Origin: Prorocentrum cordatum
Lineage: Eukaryota > Sar > Dinophyceae > Prorocentrales > Prorocentraceae
Assembly (NCBI GenBank): GCA_963575745.1
Contig: CAUYUJ010002105.1
Location: 17,501-65,000, forward strand
DNA length: 47,500 nucleotides
Reading direction: 5' to 3'
Position numbers and translations under genes: made by a program. Below, piece after piece: positions 38,940 to 47,500 of the stretch. The first letter of the stretch is position 1, and every line of letters starts with the position of its first letter. A model generated the notes under the pieces. The model saw nothing but the letters and a program-made list of their open reading frames with translations, was not told the origin of the DNA and did no database searches.

Positions 38940-40190
38940 GCAAGCCCACGATTACACAGCCTTGTTTCCCGCGGTGTGAGCTTGGAAGGCACCGTGGCGG
39001 CAAGCAGGATGTCGAAGCAACCGCGCCGATCGAGGCCAAGGCTCCTTCCGTAGGCTCGCTCGCGGGATCGCATATCCGCATAACGGAGGAGACGTGGCAG
39101 GAGGGCTTGCGAAACCAAAGTCAACTGAACCCCAACCCCCAAGCCATGTACGAGGGTAGTGAAGGACGTCATTTTCCACGCAAAACGCCCCACCGAGAGA
39201 CGAAGGGCCCCCACGGGGCCACCAATTTGCCTCCACGAAGGGAGGGGGCCCGAGAACACGGTGTCCCAGGACCGCTGCAGTTCGGCCAGGCTGAGGCCGA
39301 ACTCGGAGGAGGCCGTCAAACTGGCCCAAATCTCGTTAGACCAGCGCACAACCGGGGCCACAACACAATACCACGTGGGGCCGGCGGCGAACAGCAAAGC
39401 TGCAGTCCACGAGCGGCCTACAGCAGAGGGGCTGAGGAAACGCCCGAGAAACCGCCGCAAACTGGCGAATTCAAAGTTCGAGGTGCCGTGCACCTCGCAC
39501 CCGTAGGTCCTGTTGGCCAACGAGCCACTGGTGAAGATGCGTCTAGCGTGGCGGCCAAGGGCGTCGCGGTGAACACCCCATGTGTGAGTCTTTTTCTTGA
39601 AATATTGATTCCGAGCCTGAATGGTTCCACCCGTCCTAGCCATCCTCCTTGGTTTGCCCACCGCATCGTCAATGCCCAGGTTGATGGCGGCAACGCAAAG
39701 AGCCCCGCCGACAGCGTCTAGGCCTCGGCGGATCTCCTTCGCAACGAGGGGAGCAGAGGCGACGACGGCCGCCTTCTTAACAGAGATAGCACAGCCGAGA
39801 TCGGACTCGATGGCAACCTGAAAATTGAACGCACCTTCCAGAAGGTCCTGAACGATAGCCCTGGGACGTCCAGAAGACGACAAAGTGTAGTCATCTATAT
39901 AGACAAGCAACGAAACTAATCTAGGAATGCTAAGGCCGTCAAAGGCGGCAAGCAAAGACGCGAATGAACGTGGTCGCGAAGCCGCAACCAGCAAACAAAC
40001 CGCGCCAAGCAAACTGTGGGCCATCGACACGCCCGTTCATGGCCATATATCTGCACGAGCGGTAGGCCGAGTAGCAGACGCGCGCGATCTGCATCGGGAA
40101 CGAGTGCTGGCGGCAGCGGGCGAGGAGGAGGTCAAGGTCCACGGACTCGTAGAATTTGAGGAGAACAATCCTGGGAAGTAACAGCGACCT
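38880..40190 (-). pseudogene. LINE reverse transcriptase palm to C-terminal region
   Basis: The first frame (39939-40286) reads [18 protein letters not shown], then NGRVDGPQFAWRGLFAGC and FATTFIRVFA. This is the palm region with the first catalytic Asp position (here KFYESVD) and the 'RG-AGC' turn. A frameshift near 39950 moves to the 38621-40030 frame, which continues AAFDGLSIPRLVSLLVYIDDYTL. The YIDD catalytic box is at 39890-39901, intact. About 300 residues follow with KKAAVVASAPLVAKEIRRGL (box D-like Lys), FKKKTHTWGVHRDALGRHAR and SKLTPRETRLCNRGLACQ. Another frameshift occurs near 38900. Confidence 0.85.
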
Positions 40191-40617
40191 CGCAGGGGAG
40201 AAGGAGGAGCAGGAGGAGGAGGAGGGGGAGGAGGACAAGTTAGGTGCGCTCGCGTCAACATCTGACATCCTACCCCTCCCTCCCATCCCTTACCATGGCG
40301 CTGATTTTCTCTATCCGCAGACGCGTGTCGTAGCGGACCTGTGGCTCCGCGCGCGTGTGCGTAGTGGGTGGTGGTGCGCGTACGTGCGTGCGTGTGTGCG
40401 TGGTTGTGGTTGTTGTGGTGGTGGTGTGTGTGTGTGTGTGTGCGTGTGTGCGCGTGTGCTGTGGTGTGACGTGGTGTGGCGTCTTGGTTGTTTGGTGGTG
40501 GGCCAGGTACGTACGTGCGTGGTGGCGGTGGTGGTGGTGGCGGTGGTGGTGTGTGTGTGTGTGCGTGTCTGTGTGTGCGTGTGTGTGTGTGTGTGTCTGC
40601 GTGTGTATGTGTGTGTG

Positions 40618-40649
<32 letters not shown>

Positions 40650-40860
40650 TGCGTGCGTGTGTGTCTGTGTGTGCGCGCGTGTGATGTGGTGTGACGCGGT
40701 GTAGCGTGGTGGTGGTGGGTGGGGTAGTGCGGTGGTGGTGGCGGTGCGCGGTGGTGGTGCGCGTGCGTGCGTGCGTGCGTTGGTGGGTGGAAGTGGCGGT
40801 GGGTGTGCGTGCGGCGGGGCGGGGCGTGATGCGGCGCGGTGGTGGGGGGCGGATGGGCGC
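40191..40860. repeat. GGA tract then GT-rich (TG)n/(GGT)n region
   Basis: 40197-40240 is GGA-rich. 40350-40860 is GTGTGTGTGC, GTGCGTGCGTGC and GGTGGTGGTGG with alternating purine-pyrimidine runs. The Thr/His-rich minus frames and Val/Cys-rich plus frames are repeat translations. Confidence 0.9.
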
Positions 40861-40867
40861 GCGAGAA

Positions 40868-41020
40868 AGAGGCCCGCGCTGGCGCGAGAACGCCATCCTG
40901 AACGACGGAGGCAAAACACCGATCCGAAAATGAGGCCCACGCTGCAGCGGGAGCACGATTCGGAACGACTCGGAGCAGAAATGAGGCCGGCGCCTCAGCG
41001 AGAGCAGCATTTTGAAACAA
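40868..41020. repeat. three diverged 50-60-bp repeats
   Basis: Each starts GAGGCC(C/G)(G/A)CGC (about 40869, 40932, 40983), then has a CGAGA/GGGAGCA segment, AACGAC or TTTTGAAAC, and ends near AAAAT. No gene seen. Confidence 0.55.
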
Positions 41021-41142
41021 AAAACGCAAGCGAAAACCCAACTCCCGGGAATCCTGTGTAAAAAACAATACGCGGGGGGGGGGTCTACTACTCCCAGCAC
41101 GCCATCAGGGGAAGAGGGAGAGTAGTATTCATATTGAGTAAT

Positions 41143-41232
41143 TGTGGAGGAGGAGGAGGAGGAGGAGAGGAGGAGGAGGAGGAGGAGGAGGAGGAGGTGT
41201 AGGAGGAGGAGGAAGAGGAGGAGGAGGACGAC
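41143..41232. repeat. (GGA)n tract
   Basis: About 90 bp of GGAGGA triplets. Confidence 0.9.
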
Positions 41233-41379
41233 GAGGAGCACTCCAGTGAAGGATTTTTACCTAACAGCGAAGACTCATAGGTTTCTAGTAGGGTCAAAAG
41301 AAAGCATCATGACGCCCCAGGGGGGTCTGGGCGCGATCCGGGGGAGGATGCCGGGGACTCATTTTTTAGTCAACAGTAA

Positions 41380-41730
41380 CGCACTTCGTGGTCGTCGAGT
41401 TCCCAGAACTCCATTCCTGGGCATGATTTTGAATGCCCAGAGCCAACTGTAGGCCACTTCGTGTTCTCCGAAGTCCCAGAACTCCATTCCTGGGCAAAAT
41501 TTTGAATGCCCGGAGCCAACTGTAGGCCACTTCGTGGTCTTCGAGTTCCCAGAACTCCACTCCTGGGCATGATTTTGAATGCCCGGAGCCAACTGTAGGC
41601 CACTTCGTGGTCTTCGAGTTTCCAGAACTCCATTCCTAGGCATGATTTTGAATGCCTGGAGCCAACTGTAGGCCACTTCGTGTTCTGCGAGTTCCCAGAA
41701 CTCCATTCCCGAGTCACATTTTGAATGCTG
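41380..41730. repeat. 73-bp tandem repeat array, five units
   Basis: CAGAACTCCATTCC (with one CCACTCC variant) recurs at 41404, 41477, 41550, 41623 and 41696, exactly 73 bp apart. The unit also contains TTTTGAATGCCCGGAGCCAA and CTGTAGGCCACTTCGTG. It is unrelated in sequence to the 73-bp array at 3.6-4.3 kb. Confidence 0.95.
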
Positions 41731-41732
41731 AG

Positions 41733-43600
41733 GCAGGCTGATGCTGAGGCTGAGGCTGAGGCAGGCTGAGGCTGAAGCAGGCTGAGGATGAGGCCGAGGC
41801 TGAAGGCAGACTGAGGCTGAGGCTGAAGCAGGCTGAGGCTGAGGCTGAGGCAGGCTGAGGCTGAGGCTGAGGCAGGCTGATGCTGAGGCAGGCTGAGGCT
41901 GAGGCCGAGGCTGAGGCAGGCTGAGGCTGAGGCAGGCTGACGCTGAGGCCGAGGCTGAAGGCAGACAGGCTGATGCTGAGGCTGAGGCAGGCTGAGGCTG
42001 AGGCTGAGACAGGCTGATGCTGAGGCAGGCTGAAGCTGAGGCTGAGGCTGAGGCTGATGCAGGCTGAGGCTGAGGCAGGCTGAGGCTGAGGCCGAGGCTG
42101 AAGGCAGATTGAGGCTGAGGCTGCAGCAGGCTAAGGCTGAGGCTGAGGCAGGCTGAGGCAGGCTGAGGCTGAGGCCGAGGCAGGCTGATGCTGAGGCAGG
42201 CTGAGGCTGAGGCTGAGGCTGATGCAGGCTGAGGCTGAAGCAGGATGAGGCTGAGGCCGAGGCTGAAGGCAGACTGAGGCTGAGGCTGAGGCTGAAGGCA
42301 GACAGGCTGATGCTTAGGCTGAGGCAGGCTGAGGCTGAGGCTGAGGCAGGCTGATGCTGAGGCAGGCTGAGGCTGAGGCTGAGGCTGATGCAGGCTGAGG
42401 CTGAGGCAGGCTGAGGCTGAGGCCGAGGCTGAAGGCAGACTGAGGCTGAGGCTGAAGCAGGCTGAGGCGAGGCTGAGGCAGGCTGAGGCTGAGGCTGAGG
42501 CAGGCTGATGCTGAGGCAGGCTGAGGCTGAGGCTGAGGCTGATGCAGGCTGAGGCTGAGGCAGGCTGAGGCTGAGGCCGAGGCTGAAGGCAGACTGATGC
42601 TGAGGCTGAAGCAGGCTGAGGCTGAGGCTGAGGCAGGCTGAGGCTGAGGCTGAGGCAGGCTGATGCTGAGGCAGGCTGAGCTGAGGCTGAGGCTCATGCA
42701 GGCTCAGGCTGAGGCAGGCGGAGGCTGAGGCCGAGGCTGAAGGCAGGCTGAGGCTGAGGCTGAAGCAGGCTGAGGCTGAGGCTGAGGCAGGCTGAGGCTG
42801 AGGCTGAGGCAGGCTGATGCTGAGGCAGGCTGAGGCTGAGGCTGAGGCTGAGGCTGAGGCAGGCTGAGGCTGAGGCCGAGGCTGAAGGCAGACTGAGGCT
42901 GAGGCTGAAGCAGGCTGAGGCTTAGGCTGAGGGCTGAGGCTGAGGCTGAGGCAGGCTGATGCTGAGGCAGGCTGAGGCTGAGGCTGAGGCTGATGCAGGC
43001 TGAGGCTGAGGCAGGCTGAGGCTGAGGCCGAGGCTGAAGGCAGACTGAGGCTGAGGCTGAAGCAGGCTGAGGCTGAGGCTGAGGCTGAGGCTGAGGCAGG
43101 CTGATGCTGAGGCAGGCTGAGGCTGAGGCTGAGGCTGATGCAGGCTGAGGCTGAGGCAGGCTGAGGCTGAGGCCGAGGCTGAAGGCAGACTGAGGCTGAG
43201 GCTGAAGCAGGCTGAGGCTGAGGCTGAGGCAGGCTGAGGCTGAGGCTGAGGCTGAGGCAGGCTGATGCTGAGGCAGGCTGAGGCTGAGGCAGGCTGAGGC
43301 TGAGGCTGAGGCTGAGGCCGAGGCCGACGGCAGACTGAGGCTGAGGCTGAGCAGGCTAAGGCTGAGGCTGAGGCAGGCTGAGGCTGAGGCTGAGGCAGGC
43401 TGATGCTGAGGCAGGCTGAGGCTGAGGCTGAGGCATGCAGGGTGAGGCTGAGGCAGGCTGAGGCTGAGGCCGAGGCTGAAGGTAGATTGAGGCTGAGGCT
43501 GAAGCAGGCTGAGGCTGAGGCTGAGGCTGAGGCTGAGGCTGAGGCTGAGGCAGGCTGAGGCTGAGGCCGAGCAGGCTGAGGCTGAGGCTGTGACTGCGAC
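41733..43600. repeat. (GAGGCT)n hexanucleotide array with about 150-bp higher-order unit
   Basis: A 1.87-kb array of GAGGCT with GCAGGCTGATGCT and GCCGAGGCTGAAGGCAGA punctuation. In its second half the latter recurs near 42256, 42422, 42576, 42730, 42875, 43027, 43172, 43317 and 43469 (145-166 bp). Because the base unit is six, minus-strand frames of 127 and 306 codons stay open and read Ser/Leu/Pro/Gln/Ala repeats. No start context or flanking domain supports a gene. Confidence 0.95.
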
Positions 43601-44290
43601 TGCCGTTGCCACTGCGACTGTCATCGCGAATGCGACTACGACTGCGAGAACAGCAGAATTCTACAACTGGATTCTCATCTGAATCTTAAGGGGAATGCTT
43701 CCAGATATGCTCCTACACATCGCTGTTAGGTTGCTTTGCCGGGGTAATTTGATTAGCCATCCAAGTGGCACAGAAAGGGCAGCAGCCACGGAGAGAGTCA
43801 AAAGCCAACACCGTCATAGCTGGCCTAGATTGGAAGGAGGAGGAGGACGAGGCGGAATAGGTCCACATGCCCCCCCCTCCCCAAAAATCCGTCGTCACGA
43901 AATTTTCGAGACACGGGTCGCCGACCTCCAGGCCACTTCCCAAGGACTGTTTTTTCATCCCGAGTGTGTTTGTGACGGCCCCGAGGCCCGGCAAAGGCCC
44001 ACAGACGCCCTGGAAACACCTCCCACGGTGGCAACTCCTGCGAGCCTCCCGCACCATCTTGTCGGCTCTTCCGACTCGAAGCCAATCGATGCTAGTCGGC
44101 GCTAACCAGCGCCAATCGGCGTTAAATCGGCGCTACCCCATCGATTGCCTACCCCGACGCTGACCGACGCCAGTCGGCGCCGAAGACGGACTTCAGAGGG
44201 CTCCGTCCCGCTGTCTGCTCGCGACGCCTGAGGACCTCGGAGCCTCCCCCCCCTCCGGAGTGGGCACGGAGGACACGGGCACTTGGCGGC
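43601..44290. other. no gene seen; AATCGGCGCTA short repeats
   Basis: 43601-44080 is non-repetitive without a convincing frame. 44088-44190 contains variants of AGTCGGCGCTAACC and AATCGGCGTTAA about every 13-20 bp. A segment at about 43972-44007 (GTGACGGCCCCGAGGCCCGG) has a copy at about 45243-45272. Confidence 0.5.
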
Positions 44291-44442
44291 GCGCAGAGAG
44301 GGGTAGGGGGAGGGGGGAGGGCTTCTTAGAAGGAGGCTGCTTCTTAGAAGGCGCCGGCTTCATATCTACAGACAAGGCCCGCACCTTCTAAGCAGGGGTG
44401 CTTCTAAGAAGCACTCCCCCCTCCCCCTACCCTCCTCTGCGC
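44291..44442. mobile_element. 152-bp MITE-like inverted-repeat element
   Basis: Left arm 44291-44332 (GCGCAGAGAGGGGTAGGGGG ... CTTCTTAGAAG). Right arm 44401-44442 is its reverse complement with few mismatches (CTTCTAAGAAGCACTCCCCC ... CTCTGCGC). Arms are 42 bp, spacer 68 bp. The CTTCTTAGAAG-type palindrome recurs inside. No open frame or clear target repeat. Confidence 0.7.
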
Positions 44443-45640
44443 CTGGCCGAGACACGCTGTCCCACAACAAGTGTCATTCAAAAAACCGACAGAGGTCGCT
44501 GTTGGGCAGTTGGCCTTCTGCCTCAGATGGCCAGAGGCCGCGGCCTCGCCAACAACGAACCATGTTCAGAACGACGAAGAACTGCTGCTGGACTTTGCAC
44601 CCAATGGCGGATTCCGGACACCCTGAACCCAAAAACGAAGCTCATCTCTTGGGGGCGCATCTTCCGCCGCCTCCCGCCGGCCTTCCGCCGCCTTCCGTCG
44701 GCGGCGGCCGCCTCGCTTTACTTCCGCCGCCTCCCGCCGGCTTCCGCCGAGGAAGAGATGACAACTCCTTCGACCCTCCAAGGCGAGGCCCTTTTTGGAA
44801 CGCTCTCGTTGTTTCCGCACCCATCGGTCGGAAGAAACAGGTAGAAAGATGAAGTAGGAAGGCGGATGAAGCAGACTGGGTCCAGGCCCGTCCAGAGAGT
44901 CACAACACACAGCGAAAGCATGCCGATTCTTGAGTTAGGAAGGCGCTTGAAAATCTGGGTTCTGGGAATCCAGAAATACCCCCAGGACATGCGACGTCCT
45001 GACTTTTTCAGGACGGCGTTCCCGGAAGTCCAGACCCTTTCCCTGGGGCCGGTTGTTCATCCTGAATTAGGGGGCAAACAAACCTACCTCGCTTTTGACC
45101 ACCCTCGCTTCCAAGAGATACCAAGCGATGCCAAACTACGGCTTGTACTGGTCAGGCCGCTTGACGAGGAGGCGCGTGGTATGACTTGGTTTTGCCTGGA
45201 AGCGAAAGCGGGGTAGGTAATTCACGCTCTGATGAATTGTTGTTTGACGGTCCCGAGGCCCGGGCGAGGGCCCCCCGAGGCCGATGCTGGCCAAGAACCT
45301 CCCGTCCTGATTTTTCTTGGCGGCGCGATCATGTGTGGGCCTACTTTCCACGACCGATGGGTGCCCACTTCGATCGCCCCGACGCTCGGCGTGTTGAGCA
45401 GGGACAGGACCGTCCCGGCATTCCGAGAGGCCTACCACGACATATTCCCAGAAACCCAACATGTTCTAACAGCACGGACAATAATACTCTCAGCACACGA
45501 GCCCGACGTGTTCAGACAAGCCAGTGCCGGCCAGGAATGCTCTAAGAGCACCTCGCGCAGACCAGGAAAGCTTCTTTCGGCGGTGGACAAACCTCCCTTT
45601 AGTAGACCTCCCCGTAGTGAGAACGGCCTGGGACCGAAAC
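44443..45640. other. no supported gene; CCGCCGGCTTCCGCC repeats
   Basis: 44660-44752 has CTTCCGCCGCCTCCCGCCGG repeats. The plus-strand frames at 44866-45216 (116 codons) and 45232-45771 (179 codons) have reasonable composition but no motif, and comparable frames are open on the other strand. I do not call them genes. Confidence 0.45.
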
Positions 45641-45918
45641 CGACGGACTGGGACCCGCCAAAATGGCGGCCGCGACGCCCTCTCGCGAACCGAAAACGGC
45701 CAATTCTTCAATCGACGTGTCAGGGTATAGGAGGTCTGTCCATCCCCGATTCTCAGAACCTTCCTCGGTAGGCCCGTGGGCGAGCTCCGACGCCTCGCCA
45801 CCGCGGGGGCGGCGCGCGCTCTCCGGGCCTGCGGGTCTGGCAGCCTCGCCAGGCTCCCGCCGCTCTCGCCCGCCCGCGGCAGGTCCCAGTCCTGTCGGGG
45901 GCCCCCGCCCCAGGCGCT

Positions 45919-46180
45919 CCCGGACCTCCCCGTCCCCCTCCATCCTCCCCCCGCCCTTCCCCCGATGGTCCCTCTCGCCGCTCCCTGCTCCCCCCCCCCC
46001 TGGGCCGCGCACATGCCGCCAGCCATGACTTGCGCCCCCCCCTCTCGGACGCCCCCCTCCTTGGCCGCCCCCGAATGCTCCTTCCCCGCCCCACGTGTTC
46101 CCGGACCTCCCCCTTGCCCCTCCCCCGATGGTCCCTCTCGCCGCCCCCTGCTCGGCCCCTCCTCGTGGTCTCCTTGCGGC
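45919..46180. repeat. 163-bp tandem pair, C-rich
   Basis: CCCGATGGTCCCTCTCGCCG occurs at 45961 and 46124, each preceded by CGGACCTCCCC and followed by CTGCTC. Confidence 0.6.
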
Positions 46181-46244
46181 CGCCCCGGAACTCCAGGAGG
46201 CAGGGCTCGGCCCGAAATCACCGGGGGTCCCCAAACGGGGTGGT

Positions 46245-46420
46245 GACCACACCGTGCGGTGAGTCGGTGGGGACTCGGGGTCACCGCACGTCTTTGGGGC
46301 TCGGGCCGCTCTCCGAGGACGTCCCCGGCGACTGGGGGCGTCCGAGGCCCCAGAACCGTGCGCGGACGGACCGTGCGGCGAGGTCTTGGGGGAGGTCGAG
46401 GTCACCGCACGGTCTGTTTT
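46245..46420. repeat. CCGTGCGGTGA inverted repeats
   Basis: ACCGTGCGGTGA (46251) faces TCACCGCACG (46281). GACCGTGCGGCGAGGTC (about 46368) faces GAGGTCACCGCACGGTC (about 46394). Two small stem-loops of the same motif. Confidence 0.6.
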
Positions 46421-46519
46421 CGTACCGTTTCGGGACTCCCAAAACCCTCGGACGGGAGGAGGCGCGGCACGGGCGCGCGCCCTCGGCCCTCCGCCCGGCC
46501 AGCCTCTCTCAGCGTCGCC

Positions 46520-46985
46520 CTCCCTCCCTCCCTCCCTCCCTCCCCCTCTCCAGCCTCTCCCCCCCCCCTCTCCAGCCTCCCCCCCTCTCTCCCTCCCCCC
46601 CCTCTCCAGCCTCCCCCCCCCCCTCCAGCCTCCCCCCCTCCCTCCCTCCCTCCCTCCCTCTCGAGCCTCCCACCCCTCCCTCTCCAGCCTCCCCCCCCTC
46701 CCTCCCTCCCTCTTCGCCCTCCTCCCGAGGAGCGGCCCAACAAAGCAGAGCCCCTCCTGAGCCCGAAGTGGTTCTTACTCCAGCGCCTTGACTGTCGAGG
46801 GAAACTGAAAGGAGGGGTCTCCTCCTCCTCCTCCTCCTCCTCCTCCTCCTCCTCCTCCTCCTACTCCTCCTCCTACTCCTCCCTCCTCCTCCTCTTCCTC
46901 CTCCTCCTCCTCCTCCTCCTCCTCCTCCTCCTCCTACTCCTCCTCCTACTCCTCCCTCCTCCTCCTCCGCCTCCCGCTCCTCCCG
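46520..46985. repeat. (CCTC)n and (TCC)n low-complexity region
   Basis: 46520-46715 is CCTCCCTCCC with CCAGCCTCCC interruptions, and 46818-46982 is (TCC)n with TAC interruptions, apparently an internal duplication. Confidence 0.9.
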
Positions 46986-47132
46986 CTCCTCCGAACCCAT
47001 TCCCCCTTCCAGGGTCGGCGGGGATCCCCCTCTCGGGCCTGAGCTGCATTGGGTCGCCAGTTCGGATCGGCAGCGGATGGGATCGCGGTCTGGATCGTCG
47101 CGTGCTCGGATCGGGGGGCGTCCTACGAACAT

Positions 47133-47333
47133 CGGCGGCGAGCGAGGGGGGAATGCGAGAAGAAGAATACATTCTCAGAAAGGCGGCGCGGCTTCTCACA
47201 AGCCCCCGCGCCTTCTGAGAAGTCTTCCGTGTCTTCAGGGAAGGTTGAGGGAACTTCTCACAAGGCCGAGGGACTTCCGGACCATCTGAGAAGGCCCGCC
47301 CCTTCTCACTTCCCCCCCCCTCGCTCGCCGCCG
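47133..47333. mobile_element. 201-bp MITE-like inverted-repeat element
   Basis: Left arm begins CGGCGGCGAGCGAGGGGG (47133). The right arm ends CTCGCTCGCCGCCG (47333). About 28 bp pair, including a GAGAAG/CTTCTC inner part. The interior carries repeated CTTCTCA and TGAGAAG motifs, recalling the 44291-44442 element. No clear target repeat. Confidence 0.65.
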
Positions 47334-47500
47334 CACTGAGGCCGACTCGCGGCGAATGCGCGGTCGGCTTCTCACCGCGACCGACTCGTAGGCGTTTTTC
47401 TGATTCTGGATTCCGACAACTGGCCGAGGGGCGGGGGAGGGGGCGGGGGTCTGGGTCTGGGCCTGGGCCGGTGCTCAGTCGATCTGCTTCTGCCAGCCGC
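47334..47500. other. no feature seen
   Basis: GC-rich sequence up to the window end with no convincing frame. Confidence 0.5.

Larger units (their letters stand above)
37640..40190 (-). mobile_element. 5'-truncated, frameshifted non-LTR retrotransposon
   Basis: Minus-strand order: RT palm, thumb-like region, Cys/His segment, RNase H, Cys-rich tail. This order (RT then RNase H, with no integrase) is that of LINE-type elements that carry an RNase H. At least three frameshifts break it. The RT fingers and any endonuclease are missing: upstream of about 40190 the sequence turns abruptly into GGA-rich and GT-rich DNA, which fits 5' truncation on insertion. Confidence 0.85.

Noticed and set aside
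40037-41241. Minus-strand Thr/His-rich frames of more than 300 codons
   Set aside because: They arise from the (TG)n/(GTGC)n tract.
41359-41717. Minus-strand frames with repeated EFWELEDHEVAYSWL-like peptides
   Set aside because: They are rotations of the second 73-bp array.
42314-43624. Minus-strand Ser/Leu/Pro/Gln repeat protein
   Set aside because: The six-base repeat keeps several frames open; no unique flanking coding sequence or leader.
46030-47218. Plus-strand Pro/Ser/Leu-rich frames
   Set aside because: They follow the CCTC and TCC tracts; no domain is visible outside them.

Overview
The window looks like nuclear DNA of a core dinoflagellate; I cannot name the species from sequence alone. 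Four signs agree. (1) A near-perfect relict of the dinoflagellate trans-spliced leader (3' part AGCCGTTTTGGCTCAAG) ends 4 nt before the ATG of a minus-strand gene, and a second, more degenerate relict lies 29 nt before another ATG. (2) One gene is best explained by a GC-AG intron, a non-canonical class common in dinoflagellates. (3) There is a decayed Copia-type retrotransposon and a decayed non-LTR retrotransposon. (4) All credible coding sequence is on the minus strand, as in the long unidirectional gene arrays of dinoflagellates, and is scattered in GC-rich DNA full of simple repeats.

Layout. 1-6.2 kb is satellite and minisatellite DNA: 152-bp, 73-bp, about 46-bp and 45-bp arrays, long CAT/GAT tracts, GGTGTCCCG and GTGAGATCGAT motifs. 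6.2-13.3 kb is a frameshifted minus-strand Copia element (gag-like, integrase, RT, RNase H) lying between two blocks of GCCCAAGA-type repeats. 13.3-18 kb is purine-rich DNA, a second copy of the GGTGTCCCG/GATCGAT repeat family, two short inverted-repeat elements and an inverted pair of 80-90-bp arms. 18-29.7 kb is the gene-bearing core, all minus strand: a small coiled-coil protein, a 762-codon ORF that continues in frame past one TAA into a methyltransferase-like segment, a small basic protein, an orphan C-terminal coding fragment, and a two-exon gene (987 aa after splicing) with a zinc-finger-like N-terminus, whose 2.6-kb intron holds another ORF with its own relict leader. 30-35 kb carries two direct copies of a foldback-like element with multi-unit inverted arms. 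35-37.6 kb has 84-bp and 70-bp arrays. 37.6-40.2 kb is a 5'-truncated non-LTR retrotransposon. 40.2-47.5 kb is GT-rich DNA, another 73-bp array, a 1.85-kb hexanucleotide array, two short inverted-repeat elements and C/T-rich low-complexity sequence.

I see no evidence that the genes form one pathway. The strongest themes are genes that have passed through spliced mRNA (relict leaders), and an unusually rich set of inverted-repeat, foldback-prone, non-autonomous elements. The pair at 30.2-35 kb, one copy flanked by a 9-bp direct repeat, is the best candidate for something undescribed.
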